Below, in pieces: positions 6,995 to 17,972 of a DNA stretch of 64,000 nt. The position numbers were made by a program, and so were the translations under genes. The stretch is from Streptomyces griseus. Lineage in GTDB: Bacteria; Actinomycetota; Actinomycetes; Nanopelagicales; Nanopelagicaceae. The stretch lies in assembly GCA_945884695.1 (NCBI GenBank), contig CAMCYO010000007.1:40735-104734 (forward strand), given 5' to 3'. How positions within the stretch are numbered: the first letter of the stretch is position 1; each line of letters starts with the position of its first letter. The notes under the pieces are model-generated. The model was not told the DNA's origin. It saw only the letters and a program-made list of their open reading frames with translations, and made no database searches.

Positions 6995-9835
6995 ATGAGT
7001 TTTAATAGCCAACCAAAGTTGCCCAATCCTCGTAGTCCATTTCTGATCACCGTTGTAGTAATTGCGGTGGCCCTGGTGGGACTTGTCTCACTCAGCGGTT
7101 TTTACGCAGATTGGCTCTGGTTCAGCTCAGTAGATTTCACTTCTGTTTGGAAAACAATACTGTCAACAAAGGCAGTGCTCTTCGTTGCCTTTGGTCTTGT
7201 GACTTCAACGATTATTTTGCTCAACGTCATTATCGCCTTTAAGCGACGCCCACTTTATGTTCCAATGAATATTGAGGCCGATAATCTTGAACGCTATCGC
7301 GCACAAGTTGAACCAATTCGTAAATTTGTACTTACGGGGCTCGCGTTGGTTCTTTTCTATTTTTCTGGTTCTGCCGGATCACTACTATGGAGTTCATGGT
7401 TGATGTTCGGCAACGCAACTTCGTTTGGAGTTAAAGACCCCCAATTCGGAATGGATATCTCTTTCTTTGCATTTAAGTTGCCGTTTTATCAATCTATACT
7501 TGAGTGGGCAATCTCAACGGTAATAATTTCACTCATTGCTTCCATAGTCGTCCATTACCTGTATGGAGGAATACGTTTACAAGTTCGTGAAGATCGCACT
7601 ACGGTTTCTGCACGAGTACAACTTTCCGTTTTACTAGGAATAATTGTTCTACTTAAGGCAGCGGCATATTGGTTTGATCGTTATCACTTAGCATTAAATG
7701 ATGGAAAACTTCTCACTGGCCTTACCTATACAGATGTCAATGCAGTCCTACCAGCGAAAGCAATTCTTGCCGGTATTGCAGTCATTTGCTCTCTGCTATT
7801 TTTTGCAAATATTATTCGACGTTCTTGGGTCTTGCCTTCGGCTGGAATTGCACTCCTTGTTATCTCTTCTGTCCTAATTGCCGGTGTATATCCAGGAGTG
7901 ATTCAACAATTCCAAGTAAAGCCAAGCGAGTCCTCTAAGGAAGCGCCTTTTATTCAAAAAAATATTGATGCAACTCGCGCTGCGTATGGTTTAACAGGTG
8001 TAAAGGTCAACGACTATCAAGCAACAATTTCAACTTCAGCGGGGCAACTTTCTAAAGATGCGCCAACAATTTCAAACATTCGCTTGATGGACCCCAATGT
8101 TATTTCTTCAACTTTCCGTCAACTTCAGCAGATTAAGCCGTATTACACATTCCCAGCATCCCTAGATATCGACCGGTATAAAGTAAACGGCATTGAAAGA
8201 GATGTTGTCGTTGCAGTGCGCGAACTCAATATTGCAGGAAACCCAAGTCGTAACTGGATTAACGATCACCTGGTTTACACGCACGGATTTGGATTTGTTG
8301 CCGCTCTTGGAAATGCGCGAGATGCTGATGGAAAACCATCATTCATCGTTGGTGACCTACCTCCAACTAAGGGCCTTGGAACATTTGAGCCACGTGTGTA
8401 CTTCGGTGAGAATGTTCCTGATTATTCAATCATTGGTGGAAAGACGGCAAATGCACCAGTTGAATTTGATTATCCAGATGATGCATCGTCAAATGGACAG
8501 AAGAATGTTACTTACACCGGTAAGGGTGGCGTCCCAATGGGATCACTCTTTAATCGCCTTGTATTTGCAATCAAATATCAAGAACAACGCATTGTCTTAT
8601 CGAGCCTTATCAATGCTAATTCAAAGATCTTGTTCGAACGCAACCCTCGCGAGCGGGTTGCAAAAGTTGCGCCATGGCTCACTCTTGATGGCGATCCATA
8701 TCCAGCACTTGTTGATGGAAAAATTATCTGGATCATCGATGGATACACCACAAGTGCGGGTTATCCATATTCAAAGAAGACAACTCTTTCTAGTGCCACA
8801 TCGGACGCATTAACGACTAATTCGGCATCAATTACTGCGCAGTCAAATGCTTCTATTAACTACATACGTAACTCGGTAAAGGCCACTGTTGACGCCTATG
8901 ACGGCACAGTTACTTTGTATCAATGGGACACAAAAGATCCAGTACTTGCCACATGGGCCAAGGCTTTTCCCAACACAATCAAGCCCAAGAAAGATATTTC
9001 GGCTTCTTTGCTTGAACATATCCGCTATCCAGAAGATCTATTCCGTGTGCAAAGAGAAATTTTGAGCGCTTACCATGTTCAAACTGCAAGTGCGTTTTAT
9101 GGCGGACAAGATTTTTGGCGCGTACCACGTGACCCATCAACATTTGGTGCAAACGCAGCTGCGCAACCACCGTATTACCTATCACTCCAAATGCCAGGTG
9201 CCACTAAGTCATCATTTTCATTAACAACGCCATTTGTTCCTCGTGGTGGGCGTGAAAACTTATCGGCATTTGCGGTTGTCAATTCTGAACCAGGACCTGA
9301 CTACGGCCAGATTACCGTTCTGCAATTACCCCGAAGCACAAACATTGCTGGACCTTCACAAGTGGCTTCAAACTTTGAAGCAAAACCAGAGGTAGCTAAT
9401 TCACTTTCCTTATTGCGCCAAGGTGGTTCTGATGTAGTACTTGGCAACCTATTGACACTTCCTGTTGGCGGCGGACTTCTTTATGTGCAACCCGTTTATG
9501 TAAGAGCTACTGCAAATACTGCTTCGTATCCATTGCTGCAAAAAGTTCTTGTTTCATTCGGTGATCAAATCGGATATGACGACAACTTAAAGGGTGCACT
9601 TGATCAAGTCTTTGGTGGAAATTCCGGAACAACTGCAACAGGTGGGGTTTCGACTTCAACTGCGACAACGGGAACCAAAACTGCAGATTTGGCATCTGCA
9701 CTTCAAAGTGCAAAGCAAGCGATTATTGATGGACAAGCAGCACTTGCAAAAGGTGACTTCACTGCATTTGGCCGCGCACAAGATCGTTTGAAGTCAGCTG
9801 TTAACGCTGCGATTGCAGCCCAAGCACGTAAGTAA
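6995..9835 (+). CDS. UPF0182 membrane protein
   Basis: 946 aa with multiple N-terminal TMs; FQVKPSESSKEAPFIQKNIDATRAAYGL and NDHLVYTHGFGFV segments typical of the family. Confidence 0.93.
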   Translation: MSFNSQPKLPNPRSPFLITVVVIAVALVGLVSLSGFYADWLWFSSVDFTSVWKTILSTKAVLFVAFGLVTSTIILLNVIIAFKRRPLYVPMNIEADNLERYRAQVEPIRKFVLTGLALVLFYFSGSAGSLLWSSWLMFGNATSFGVKDPQFGMDISFFAFKLPFYQSILEWAISTVIISLIASIVVHYLYGGIRLQVREDRTTVSARVQLSVLLGIIVLLKAAAYWFDRYHLALNDGKLLTGLTYTDVNAVLPAKAILAGIAVICSLLFFANIIRRSWVLPSAGIALLVISSVLIAGVYPGVIQQFQVKPSESSKEAPFIQKNIDATRAAYGLTGVKVNDYQATISTSAGQLSKDAPTISNIRLMDPNVISSTFRQLQQIKPYYTFPASLDIDRYKVNGIERDVVVAVRELNIAGNPSRNWINDHLVYTHGFGFVAALGNARDADGKPSFIVGDLPPTKGLGTFEPRVYFGENVPDYSIIGGKTANAPVEFDYPDDASSNGQKNVTYTGKGGVPMGSLFNRLVFAIKYQEQRIVLSSLINANSKILFERNPRERVAKVAPWLTLDGDPYPALVDGKIIWIIDGYTTSAGYPYSKKTTLSSATSDALTTNSASITAQSNASINYIRNSVKATVDAYDGTVTLYQWDTKDPVLATWAKAFPNTIKPKKDISASLLEHIRYPEDLFRVQREILSAYHVQTASAFYGGQDFWRVPRDPSTFGANAAAQPPYYLSLQMPGATKSSFSLTTPFVPRGGRENLSAFAVVNSEPGPDYGQITVLQLPRSTNIAGPSQVASNFEAKPEVANSLSLLRQGGSDVVLGNLLTLPVGGGLLYVQPVYVRATANTASYPLLQKVLVSFGDQIGYDDNLKGALDQVFGGNSGTTATGGVSTSTATTGTKTADLASALQSAKQAIIDGQAALAKGDFTAFGRAQDRLKSAVNAAIAAQARK

Positions 9836-9887
9836 TTTCTTACGATTTGATAGATGCATGGTTGGCATCTACTATTGCGCTTACCGA

Positions 9888-9963
<76 letters not shown>

Positions 9964-9986
9964 TAGTAAGTATTGAAAACGAAAAG

Positions 9987-12239
9987 CTATTTAATTCGTA
10001 GCGAATTCGCGACGACAAACAAACTCGAAAGAGCCATCGCGCCAGCTGCATACATGGGGCTCAATAGGCCCAGCGCTGCAATAGGTAGCCCAGCAACATT
10101 GTATGCAAAAGCCCACGCAAGATTTCCCCGAATAACGCGAAGAGTTTTCTTTGATAACCAAAGTGCATCTATTACTCCATGGAGATCAGGCTTCATGAGA
10201 GTTATATCGGCAGCAGCAATGGCAGTGTCCGTACCGGTTCCCATTGCAATACTTAAGTCAGAAGTTGCAAGACCAGCAGCATCATTAATTCCATCGCCCA
10301 CCATCAATACCTTGTGACCTTGACCCTGGAGTAATTTAACGTGATTAACTTTGTCCTGAGGAAGTGCTCCTGCAACAACATGGTCTGGTGCAATTCCAAC
10401 GTGCAACGCAACTGCAAGGCAGACTTCGACACTATCACCTGAAACCAACCAAGGCTCAATACCGAGTTCTTTAAACTTACGAATAGTTTGTTCTGCATCG
10501 GCTTTAATGCGATCACCAACAGCAAATACCGCAACTGCAACACCATCCCAAGCAAGTACTGCAACGGTGTGGCCCTGACTCTGTGCATGGGAAATTGCAT
10601 CTGCAATGCGTGGATGAAATGGAGTACTGCTATGAGCCACGGCGATAGGTGAACCCACTAGTACAACGGGTGAATTCGTTCCCAAATTCACTCGTCCCGC
10701 TGCTCCTGCACCAGGTGTTACAGAGAATTCAGTGACCGTTGTTGGTTTGATTCCTTGGCTACTAATAAAACTAGCAACAGCACCTGCAACAGGATGATCT
10801 GTTTGGGATTCAATTGATAGAGCCGATGAGAGGATAATAGGTTCGCGCAAAAGCTCTGAATATTTGGAACCAAGAGGTGCTCCTGCTTCAACCACAATGG
10901 TGGCGTTTTGAACTGACATTGTTCCGTCAGTGAGTGTTCCAGTTTTATCAAGGATGACTGAATCGACTTTTCGCGCCAGTTCTAAAACTCGAGGTTGTGC
11001 AATAACGATGCCACGTTGGGCTCCTCGTCCTGAGGCAACTAAGAGTGCAACGGGAGTTGCTAATCCAAGCGCGCATGGGCAAGCGATAACTAATACTGCA
11101 ATGGCAGATGAAATCGAAAGTGTCAGAGAGTGCTCGGTATATCTCCATGCGAAGAAAGTTCCGATTGCAAGGAGAGTAACAATTGGAACAAATACTGCTG
11201 CAATGCGATCGGCTAAACGTTGAATAGGCGCCTTCGTTCCTTGAGCGCTAATTACCATTGCAGTTATGCGAGCTAATTCAGTATCAGAACCGATACGAGT
11301 TGCTCGAATTACCAGGCGACCATTTCGGTTAAGAGATGAGCCAATTACCAGTGAACCAACTGCGACATCAATCGGCATGGATTCACCCGTCAGCATGGAA
11401 TTATCAACTGCACTTGCTCCTGAAATTACGATTCCATCCGTTGCAATACGCTCGCCAGGTTTTGCAATGAATTCATCGCCAACCTCTAAATGGGCAATTG
11501 GGATTAAGACAATTTCTCCATTGCGGAGTACAGATACCTCTTTAGTCCCAAGTGCCAATAGCGTTGATAGCGCACTACTTGCACGCTTCTTTGCGCGGGA
11601 TTCTAAGAATCGGCCAGCGATAACAAAAGTTATAACCGTTGCAGAAACTTCAGCATAAACATCTCCGGCGCCAGCGCTGTTTGCATAGATTGACCAACCA
11701 AATGCACTCAATGAGCCTAAAGTAATAAGTGTGTCCATCGTTGGGTGGGCAATGTTTCGAATGGCTGCTCGATGTATAGGTAGTGCAATAAATAGAACAA
11801 CTGGCGCGCTAAGTCCAATTATCAACCAAGAACTTGCTGAATATAAAGGGTGTGCAAGATTAAAATTATCGAGTTGTCCCAAGATCCAAGCGTCAATTAA
11901 ATGGTGCCAACTCATATTCATTGAAATAGCTAGGACGGGTGCTGTAAAAAAAACTGACATAAAGAGCGCCCAAGCTGATTTCTTACTGTGTAATGCCACC
12001 TGGCTTGTATCGGAAATCTCGCGCGCCGTGTACCCCGCGGATTTGATTGCGCCGATGAGTTCCTTAGAGTTCATTTCTGCTGGAACCATGACATGTGCTG
12101 TTTCTGTTGCAAAATTTACTGTCGCTGTTACGCCGGGTAATTCGTTCAAAGCTCTTTCGATAGATGCAACACAAGAGGAACAAGTCATGCCTTCTATTCG
12201 TAGTGTAAGTGGCTCTAGAGCGCTGGAATTATTTCCCAT
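9987..12239 (-). CDS. copA: Copper-translocating P-type ATPase
   Basis: GMTCSSC HMA motif, CPCALGLATP, DKTGTLTDG, GDGINDAAGLA. Confidence 0.93.
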   Translation of the reverse strand: MGNNSSALEPLTLRIEGMTCSSCVASIERALNELPGVTATVNFATETAHVMVPAEMNSKELIGAIKSAGYTAREISDTSQVALHSKKSAWALFMSVFFTAPVLAISMNMSWHHLIDAWILGQLDNFNLAHPLYSASSWLIIGLSAPVVLFIALPIHRAAIRNIAHPTMDTLITLGSLSAFGWSIYANSAGAGDVYAEVSATVITFVIAGRFLESRAKKRASSALSTLLALGTKEVSVLRNGEIVLIPIAHLEVGDEFIAKPGERIATDGIVISGASAVDNSMLTGESMPIDVAVGSLVIGSSLNRNGRLVIRATRIGSDTELARITAMVISAQGTKAPIQRLADRIAAVFVPIVTLLAIGTFFAWRYTEHSLTLSISSAIAVLVIACPCALGLATPVALLVASGRGAQRGIVIAQPRVLELARKVDSVILDKTGTLTDGTMSVQNATIVVEAGAPLGSKYSELLREPIILSSALSIESQTDHPVAGAVASFISSQGIKPTTVTEFSVTPGAGAAGRVNLGTNSPVVLVGSPIAVAHSSTPFHPRIADAISHAQSQGHTVAVLAWDGVAVAVFAVGDRIKADAEQTIRKFKELGIEPWLVSGDSVEVCLAVALHVGIAPDHVVAGALPQDKVNHVKLLQGQGHKVLMVGDGINDAAGLATSDLSIAMGTGTDTAIAAADITLMKPDLHGVIDALWLSKKTLRVIRGNLAWAFAYNVAGLPIAALGLLSPMYAAGAMALSSLFVVANSLRIK

Positions 12240-13017
12240 TGAGAAGTTTCACCACCTTTTCATGAAGTAATCCATTAGTAGAAAGTCCACTTCGGTGGTG
12301 TGGACCTATCTCTCCCGTAATTGCTCCAAAGGCTCCGCCGGCTTCACGAACAATCACATCGAGGGCAGCCATATCCCAAAGTGCTAATGAAGGTTCTGCT
12401 GCGATATCTATCGCGCCTTCGGCAACAAGCACATGTGACCAAAAATCACCTAGCCCGCGTGAGCGCCAACATGAATCTACGAGTGAAGTAAAAGCGGGGC
12501 GTTTTTCATTCCAGCCTACAAAATCCGAATAAGCAATAGATGCATCTTTAATTTCGGAAACTTTTGATACGTGAATTTTTCTTTTTGCGCCACCATTGAA
12601 TGAAACAAAAGCGCCAAGTCCTTTACCTGCGTGCCAGCGGCGTGAAAGAGCGGGGGCACTTGCTACTCCAACAACTACTTCTCCATTTTCAACTAGCGCA
12701 ATAAGAGTGGCCCAAGTTGGTACACCTCTCATGAAGTTCTTCGTGCCATCTATTGGATCGACAACCCAATAGCGATTTTTTCCTTCTGCGTTATCACCGA
12801 ATTCTTCGCCTACGAGTCCATCATTTGCTCTCTTATCTGAGAGAATTTTCCTTATTGCAGTCTCGGTAGCACGATCAGCATCAGTTACGGGAGTGTTATC
12901 GGGCTTGGTGGTTATAACTAAATCTTCTGCCAGATAGCGCGCAGTTGTTATGAGGTCTGCAGCATCTGCAAGAACTAGCGCAAGAGCTAGATCTTCTGAA
13001 TACTTGTTAGCTTCCAT
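12229..13017 (-). CDS. hisN: Histidinol-phosphatase, inositol monophosphatase family
   Basis: VGEEFGDN, WVVDPIDGTKNFMRGVP, WDMAALDVIVREAGG; next to rsgA/aroA. Confidence 0.87.
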   Translation of the reverse strand: MEANKYSEDLALALVLADAADLITTARYLAEDLVITTKPDNTPVTDADRATETAIRKILSDKRANDGLVGEEFGDNAEGKNRYWVVDPIDGTKNFMRGVPTWATLIALVENGEVVVGVASAPALSRRWHAGKGLGAFVSFNGGAKRKIHVSKVSEIKDASIAYSDFVGWNEKRPAFTSLVDSCWRSRGLGDFWSHVLVAEGAIDIAAEPSLALWDMAALDVIVREAGGAFGAITGEIGPHHRSGLSTNGLLHEKVVKLLNGK

Positions 13018-13029
13018 TTGATTCCAAGC

Positions 13030-14025
13030 CTAGTCCAGCTTGATATCTAGCAAACTGCGAAGACTTTGGATTCGAGCTTGTCGTTTGGGATTTATAACAC
13101 CTTTTGGCGCTGACCATTGCTCGAGGGCACAGTTCATTTCATTGTGAGAGCAGTTGGGCATACATTGAGCAATCACATCTTTAAGGTCACCGAAGGAGGC
13201 GATAATCCGATTCGGGTCAATATGTGCAAGTCCAAATGCACGAATACCTGGGGTATCAATAATCCAACCATCGCTAAGTTTGAGATGTGGAGAAAGCGGA
13301 AGCGCAATTGCACTCGATGATGTGTGACGGCCTCGTCCGGTTACTTCATTAACTTCACCAATAACCCTTTGAGCATGCGGAAGTAGCGCATTAATAAGTG
13401 TCGATTTACCAACACCTGAATGCCCAACTAGCACTGAAATTTTTCCTGCTAAAAGTGAATGCAATTGTGTTAAGGATGCGCCTTTGTGTGTAGTTAAGAC
13501 TTGAATATCCAAATTCTTATATTCATCTAGAAATATCGGCGGTTCATTCAGATCTGTCTTTGTCACCAAGATAATTGGTGTGATCGCTTCACTGAAGGCA
13601 CTGACTAGAAAGCGATCGATAAGACCTCTACGTGGTTCAGGATTTGCGGATGCAACAACAATGACCAACTGATCAATATTGGCAACGATTATACGTTCAA
13701 CTTTTGCATCATCATCAACAGTTCGAGTCAAAGAATTCTTACGTTCTTGAACAGAAACTATTCGTGCAAGCGTTCCAACAGTTCCCGAGGCATCACCAAC
13801 AATTGAAACATTGTCGCCGACGACAACTGATTTTGGTCCTAATTCACGGGCTCTCATCGCCGTCACAATCACACCTGCATCTGTTATGCATGTAGTTCGA
13901 CCACGATCTACAGTTGTAACAAGTGCGGTTATGGCATCTGCATGGCTAGGACGGTCTTTACTTCTAGGACGCGTACTTCTGGGTGGGCGAACTTTGACAT
14001 CAGATTCATCAAATTGGCGCGCCAT
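13030..14025 (-). CDS. rsgA: Ribosome small-subunit GTPase
   Basis: GHSGVGKSTLINALL, TGRGRHTSS, IIDTPGIRAFGL, C-terminal CMPNCSHNEMNC zinc motif. Start moved to MARQFDESD; upstream part of the ORF overlaps aroA out of frame. Confidence 0.92.
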   Translation of the reverse strand: MARQFDESDVKVRPPRSTRPRSKDRPSHADAITALVTTVDRGRTTCITDAGVIVTAMRARELGPKSVVVGDNVSIVGDASGTVGTLARIVSVQERKNSLTRTVDDDAKVERIIVANIDQLVIVVASANPEPRRGLIDRFLVSAFSEAITPIILVTKTDLNEPPIFLDEYKNLDIQVLTTHKGASLTQLHSLLAGKISVLVGHSGVGKSTLINALLPHAQRVIGEVNEVTGRGRHTSSSAIALPLSPHLKLSDGWIIDTPGIRAFGLAHIDPNRIIASFGDLKDVIAQCMPNCSHNEMNCALEQWSAPKGVINPKRQARIQSLRSLLDIKLD

Positions 14026-14035
14026 CATCACAAAC

Positions 14036-15343
14036 TTATTTTCCAACCAATGAAGTCCATAGTGCATCAAAGCCTGGCAGAGTCTTGGCAGTTGTTGCAA
14101 TATTTTCAATACGCACGCCGGGGGTAACAAGCCCAAGTACAGCCCCTGTTGTTGCAAGGCGATGATCGTCATAGGTTTTGAAATCTCCACCATGAAGTGG
14201 CGCAGGAGTGATATGTAAAGCACCTTCGTCTTGAGTTACGTTGCCCCCGAGCGCATTGATCTCGCGAGTGAGTGCTTCAAGTCGGTCTGTCTCATGCAAT
14301 CTCAAGTGTGCAATTCCACGCAAGTGTGATGGGGAATCAGCAAGTGCACAAAGGGCCGCGATAGCTGGCGTTAATTCACCAACATCATGAAGATCAATAT
14401 CGATACCATGAATTTTTCCGGTGCCGGTAATTGTTAGGCCGCGTGCACCCAAAACTACTGTTGCACCCATGTCGGCCAAGATTGTCTTGAGTTGGTCTCC
14501 AGGTTGCGTTGTTACTACGGGCCAATCTGAAATCGTGACACTTCCACCGCAGGCCATTGCGATCGATAAAAAAGGCGCTGCATTTGATAGGTCGGGTTCA
14601 ATCACCATTGTTTGTCCGTGCAATTTTGAAGGAAGCACTTTCCACGTATTCTTTTCGGGATTTACTTCAACTTCTGCTCCAAAATCTTTGAGCATGGCAA
14701 CTGTCATATCAATATGAGGCATAGAAGGTAGCGCGCTACCAATATGTCGAACAGTAATTCCTTTGCTTGTCCGCGGAGCTATTAACAAAAGTGCTGAGAG
14801 AAATTGACTTGATGCGGAGGCATCAATTTCAATCTCTCCGCCATCAATTTTTCCTTTTCCATGGATAACTAACGGAAGTGAGAATTTATTCTGGTGATCG
14901 ATTTCCACACCCAATTCTTCAAGTGCATGGATTACTGGAGCTAAAGGGCGCTCATAAGAACGAGCATCGCCGTCGAATGAAATGGCTCCTTGTGCAAGTG
15001 ATGCAACAGGTGGAAGAAAACGCATTACTGTGCCAGCATTTCCAACATCAACTAAGGCAGGCCCAAGTAGAGGATTGGGATTTATATTCCATTGAACATT
15101 TGCAAGTTCATTCTCCTCAGTGATTTGAATTCCCATTGCATTGAGGCCGCTTTTCATCAACGTTGTATCACGAGAGATAAGCGGGCGAATGAGAGTTGAG
15201 GCAGTTGTTGCTAAGGCGCTAAGCACTAAAGCGCGATTGGTCACCGATTTAGATCCCGGAATAACGACAGTTGCCTGAATTGGCAATTGTCCGCGAACAG
15301 GCGCAGGCCAAAGTTCTACCTGTTCGGAGGAATTACCTGACAT
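14036..15343 (-). CDS. aroA: 3-phosphoshikimate 1-carboxyvinyltransferase
   Basis: PGSKSVTNRALVLSALA, DVGNAGTVMRFLPP, LRLHETDRLEAL. Confidence 0.96.
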   Translation of the reverse strand: MSGNSSEQVELWPAPVRGQLPIQATVVIPGSKSVTNRALVLSALATTASTLIRPLISRDTTLMKSGLNAMGIQITEENELANVQWNINPNPLLGPALVDVGNAGTVMRFLPPVASLAQGAISFDGDARSYERPLAPVIHALEELGVEIDHQNKFSLPLVIHGKGKIDGGEIEIDASASSQFLSALLLIAPRTSKGITVRHIGSALPSMPHIDMTVAMLKDFGAEVEVNPEKNTWKVLPSKLHGQTMVIEPDLSNAAPFLSIAMACGGSVTISDWPVVTTQPGDQLKTILADMGATVVLGARGLTITGTGKIHGIDIDLHDVGELTPAIAALCALADSPSHLRGIAHLRLHETDRLEALTREINALGGNVTQDEGALHITPAPLHGGDFKTYDDHRLATTGAVLGLVTPGVRIENIATTAKTLPGFDALWTSLVGK

Positions 15344-15405
15344 AGCCTCAGCCTACCGTTGCTCTTGTACTGCATGTCGCTCAAAATACTTCTAGGCTCT
15401 TGCCT

Positions 15406-16131
15406 ATGTGTGGAAGATTTGCGCAATCGAAGTCAATGGCCGAACTCGTAGAAGAGTTTGGCATTACCGGGACAACCCCAAATTCACCACTGCCCGCAAA
15501 TTGGAATATTGCGCCAACTCTTGAAATATATATGGTGAGGCAAACGCCAGTAAATGTAATTGAATTAACTAGCGCTTCATGGGGGTTGATTGGACACTGG
15601 CATAAAGAAGATGCATCCGCGCGGGCGTCGCAGTCTCACACAATTAATGCTCGTCGAGAATCAATTTTTGAAAAACCCACATTTCGAGATTCTTTTCGAA
15701 AATCACGTTGTTTGATTCCCGCCGATGGATACTACGAATGGGCAACGGCCGACGGATCGCACAAACCCAAACAACCTTTTTATATTTCTAGAGAAGATAA
15801 GAAGTCATTATCATTGGCCGGAATTTGGAGTCAATGGAAATCGCCAACAGGAAAAATTGTTCAAAGCACTGCAATCATTACGCGCGAAGCAGTTGGATCC
15901 CTAGAGTCAATACACCATCGCATGCCTGTGTTGATGCCAGAAGAGAGTTGGCAAGAGTGGCTCGACCCAAGCGAACGAGATATCCAGAGACTTATCTCTC
16001 TAATGGAATTCACAAATCCTGATGCTGGTTTAATCGCGCACCCAGTCTCAACGGGGGTAAATAAAGTTGTAAATAATGGAGTCGCAATGACCGAACCAAT
16101 CGCCCTCGGTGAGCAAGAAACCCTCTTCTAG
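15406..16131 (+). CDS. SRAP (HMCES/YedK-like) abasic-site DNA-protein crosslink protein
   Basis: Begins MCGRFAQS with catalytic Cys2; [23 protein letters not shown]. Confidence 0.93.
   Translation: MCGRFAQSKSMAELVEEFGITGTTPNSPLPANWNIAPTLEIYMVRQTPVNVIELTSASWGLIGHWHKEDASARASQSHTINARRESIFEKPTFRDSFRKSRCLIPADGYYEWATADGSHKPKQPFYISREDKKSLSLAGIWSQWKSPTGKIVQSTAIITREAVGSLESIHHRMPVLMPEESWQEWLDPSERDIQRLISLMEFTNPDAGLIAHPVSTGVNKVVNNGVAMTEPIALGEQETLF
16005..16030 (+). promoter_or_regulatory. Candidate SigR/SigH-type promoter for sigR
   Basis: GGAAT - 18 nt - GTT inside the 3' end of the SRAP gene, 119 nt before the sigR start. Confidence 0.45.
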
Positions 16132-16148
16132 GGGTAACCTTAAGAGCG

Positions 16149-16745
16149 ATGACAACCACCGACTTAGTTCATGAGAGCACGCAAGAACGCACAGCGCGTT
16201 TCGAGCGAGATGCTTTAGTTTTCACCGATCAGCTTTATTCAGCTGCTATGCGCTACACCAAGAATCCCCATGATGCTAAAGATTTAGTTCAGGACACATA
16301 TCTCAAAGCATTCGCATCGTTTCATCAATTTGAACCAGGAACCAATCTCAAAGCTTGGCTATATCGCGTTCTCACAACGACTTTTATTAATTCTTACCGT
16401 AAAGCTCAACGTCAACCACTTCTTGCACATAACGAAATTGAAGATTGGCAATTAGCTGAGTCTGCATCACACACGAGTGATCAAGGAAAATCTGCTGAAG
16501 TCGAAGCCCTTGAGAATTTGCCCGATAGTGATGTTAAGAAAGCACTCCAAGAAATCCCAGAAGAATTTAGGATTGCCGTTTATTTGGCCGACGTTGAGGG
16601 TTTCTCATATAAGGAAATTGCAGAAATTGTTGGAGTACCCACCGGAACTGTTATGTCGCGATTGCATCGTGGACGCAAGGCACTTCGTATTTTGTTAACC
16701 GATTACGCAAGAGAACGCGGATACGGAAAGGGGGAGAGTTCATGA
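16149..16745 (+). CDS. sigR: ECF sigma factor of SigR/SigH type
   Basis: [55 protein letters not shown]; overlaps an RsrA-type anti-sigma gene. Confidence 0.92.
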   Translation: MTTTDLVHESTQERTARFERDALVFTDQLYSAAMRYTKNPHDAKDLVQDTYLKAFASFHQFEPGTNLKAWLYRVLTTTFINSYRKAQRQPLLAHNEIEDWQLAESASHTSDQGKSAEVEALENLPDSDVKKALQEIPEEFRIAVYLADVEGFSYKEIAEIVGVPTGTVMSRLHRGRKALRILLTDYARERGYGKGESS

Positions 16746-17137
16746 ACTCTGCACAGACATCCCCAGTAAATTGCATTGAGGTACTCAATGCGGTTATTTT
16801 ACTTATCGATGGCGAGATCGAGGAAACATCCCAGGTTCAAGCAATTGAAAATCATATTCAAGCTTGTTTACCATGTCGTTCTGAAATTAATCATGAAAAG
16901 CGCATGCATTTGATGCTTCACGAAATGTTGACACGATCATGTTGCGAGAAAGCACCTCAAGAGCTTCATGAAGAGCTAGCTCAGAAAATTTCTGCGCAGC
17001 GCAACTCTTTGGCAGAAGTAATAACCGAGATAACGATGACCGAGATTTCAATACAAATTGATGAGTACGGGCAGATAGAGCACCGGGAGATAACTATCGA
17101 AAGTACTCAGGAGTACCGCCTTCCTCGAGAAGAGTAA
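16742..17137 (+). CDS. rsrA: RsrA-like zinc anti-sigma factor
   Basis: HIQACLPC (HxxxCxxC) ZAS motif, overlapping the sigR stop. Confidence 0.87.
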   Translation: MNSAQTSPVNCIEVLNAVILLIDGEIEETSQVQAIENHIQACLPCRSEINHEKRMHLMLHEMLTRSCCEKAPQELHEELAQKISAQRNSLAEVITEITMTEISIQIDEYGQIEHREITIESTQEYRLPREE

Positions 17138-17139
17138 CT

Positions 17140-17559
17140 ATGGAGCGAGAAAACGAACTTGTTGGAGCGGTCGGTTTGTCCGTGATGACAATTCGACCAG
17201 GCGATACATCTTTGGCAATTGGTATCGGTGACTTACCCATTGTGGCATCTTCATACTTTGTTAATCTGATGGAGAGCGCTTCAGTTGCAGCTATCAGTGA
17301 ATTTCTTGAGGCGGGAGAGACAACTCGGTTATTGAGAATTGAGCTTGATGCCATTGAAGCCGTGGGAATTGGAACTGAGATTCGTGCAACTGCAAAGTGT
17401 TCGGCAGTAAACGGACGCGAGTTAATATTTGAGTGTGATATTTATGATGGAGAAAGGCACATTGCACACGCCCTTATGAAAAGAGCGGCAGTGGAACGAG
17501 TGACTTTCCTCGCTCGCACCGCCGCGCAGAGTTTTACTTCTGCAAAACCTTTAAACTAG
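17140..17559 (+). CDS. Hotdog-fold thioesterase-like protein
   Basis: 139 aa; SSYFVNLMESASVAAI, hotdog-like pattern. Confidence 0.65.
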   Translation: MERENELVGAVGLSVMTIRPGDTSLAIGIGDLPIVASSYFVNLMESASVAAISEFLEAGETTRLLRIELDAIEAVGIGTEIRATAKCSAVNGRELIFECDIYDGERHIAHALMKRAAVERVTFLARTAAQSFTSAKPLN

Positions 17560-17565
17560 TGGTAC

Positions 17566-17952
17566 TTATTTCTTAGTAGCCCAAAAGATTTCAGCTATTT
17601 CATCAATTTTAACCAATAGCTTCTCAGCCACTGCAACATCATTTGTCCCTTTAGTTCCAGCAGCGCCAGCAAGTTTGGTGGCTTCATTGAACAAACCGTG
17701 TAGCTGTGGATGTGCTTCGAAATGATTTGGCTTGAAGTAGTCAGTCCACAGAACCCAAAGATGCTCTTTAACCATGTTGGACCGCTCTTCTTTGATTGCA
17801 ACAGCACGTGCCTTAAAATCAGAATCTGCGCTTGCTTGGTATTTTTCCATGCATGCTTTTACAGATTGGGCTTCAATTTTTGCTTGTGCTGGATCATAAA
17901 CGCCACATGGCAGATCGCAGTGGGCGTGAACTGTAATTTTTGGGGTAAACAT
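17566..17952 (-). CDS. sodN: Nickel superoxide dismutase precursor
   Basis: MFTPKITVHA|HCDLPCGVYDPAQA: short propeptide and diagnostic Ni hook; SD GAGGAGA. Start 17952 preferred over ORF-track 18054. Confidence 0.96.
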   Translation of the reverse strand: MFTPKITVHAHCDLPCGVYDPAQAKIEAQSVKACMEKYQASADSDFKARAVAIKEERSNMVKEHLWVLWTDYFKPNHFEAHPQLHGLFNEATKLAGAAGTKGTNDVAVAEKLLVKIDEIAEIFWATKK

Positions 17953-17972
17953 ATTCTCTCCTCGAGGGCTAG

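Noticed and set aside
8193-8813. 206-aa ORF in another frame within the UPF0182 gene
   Set aside because: Composition typical of an out-of-frame shadow; the overlapping frame has clear family identity.
11731-12270. 179-aa ORF antisense to copA
   Set aside because: Shadow ORF opposite a conserved ATPase; no recognisable domain or SD.
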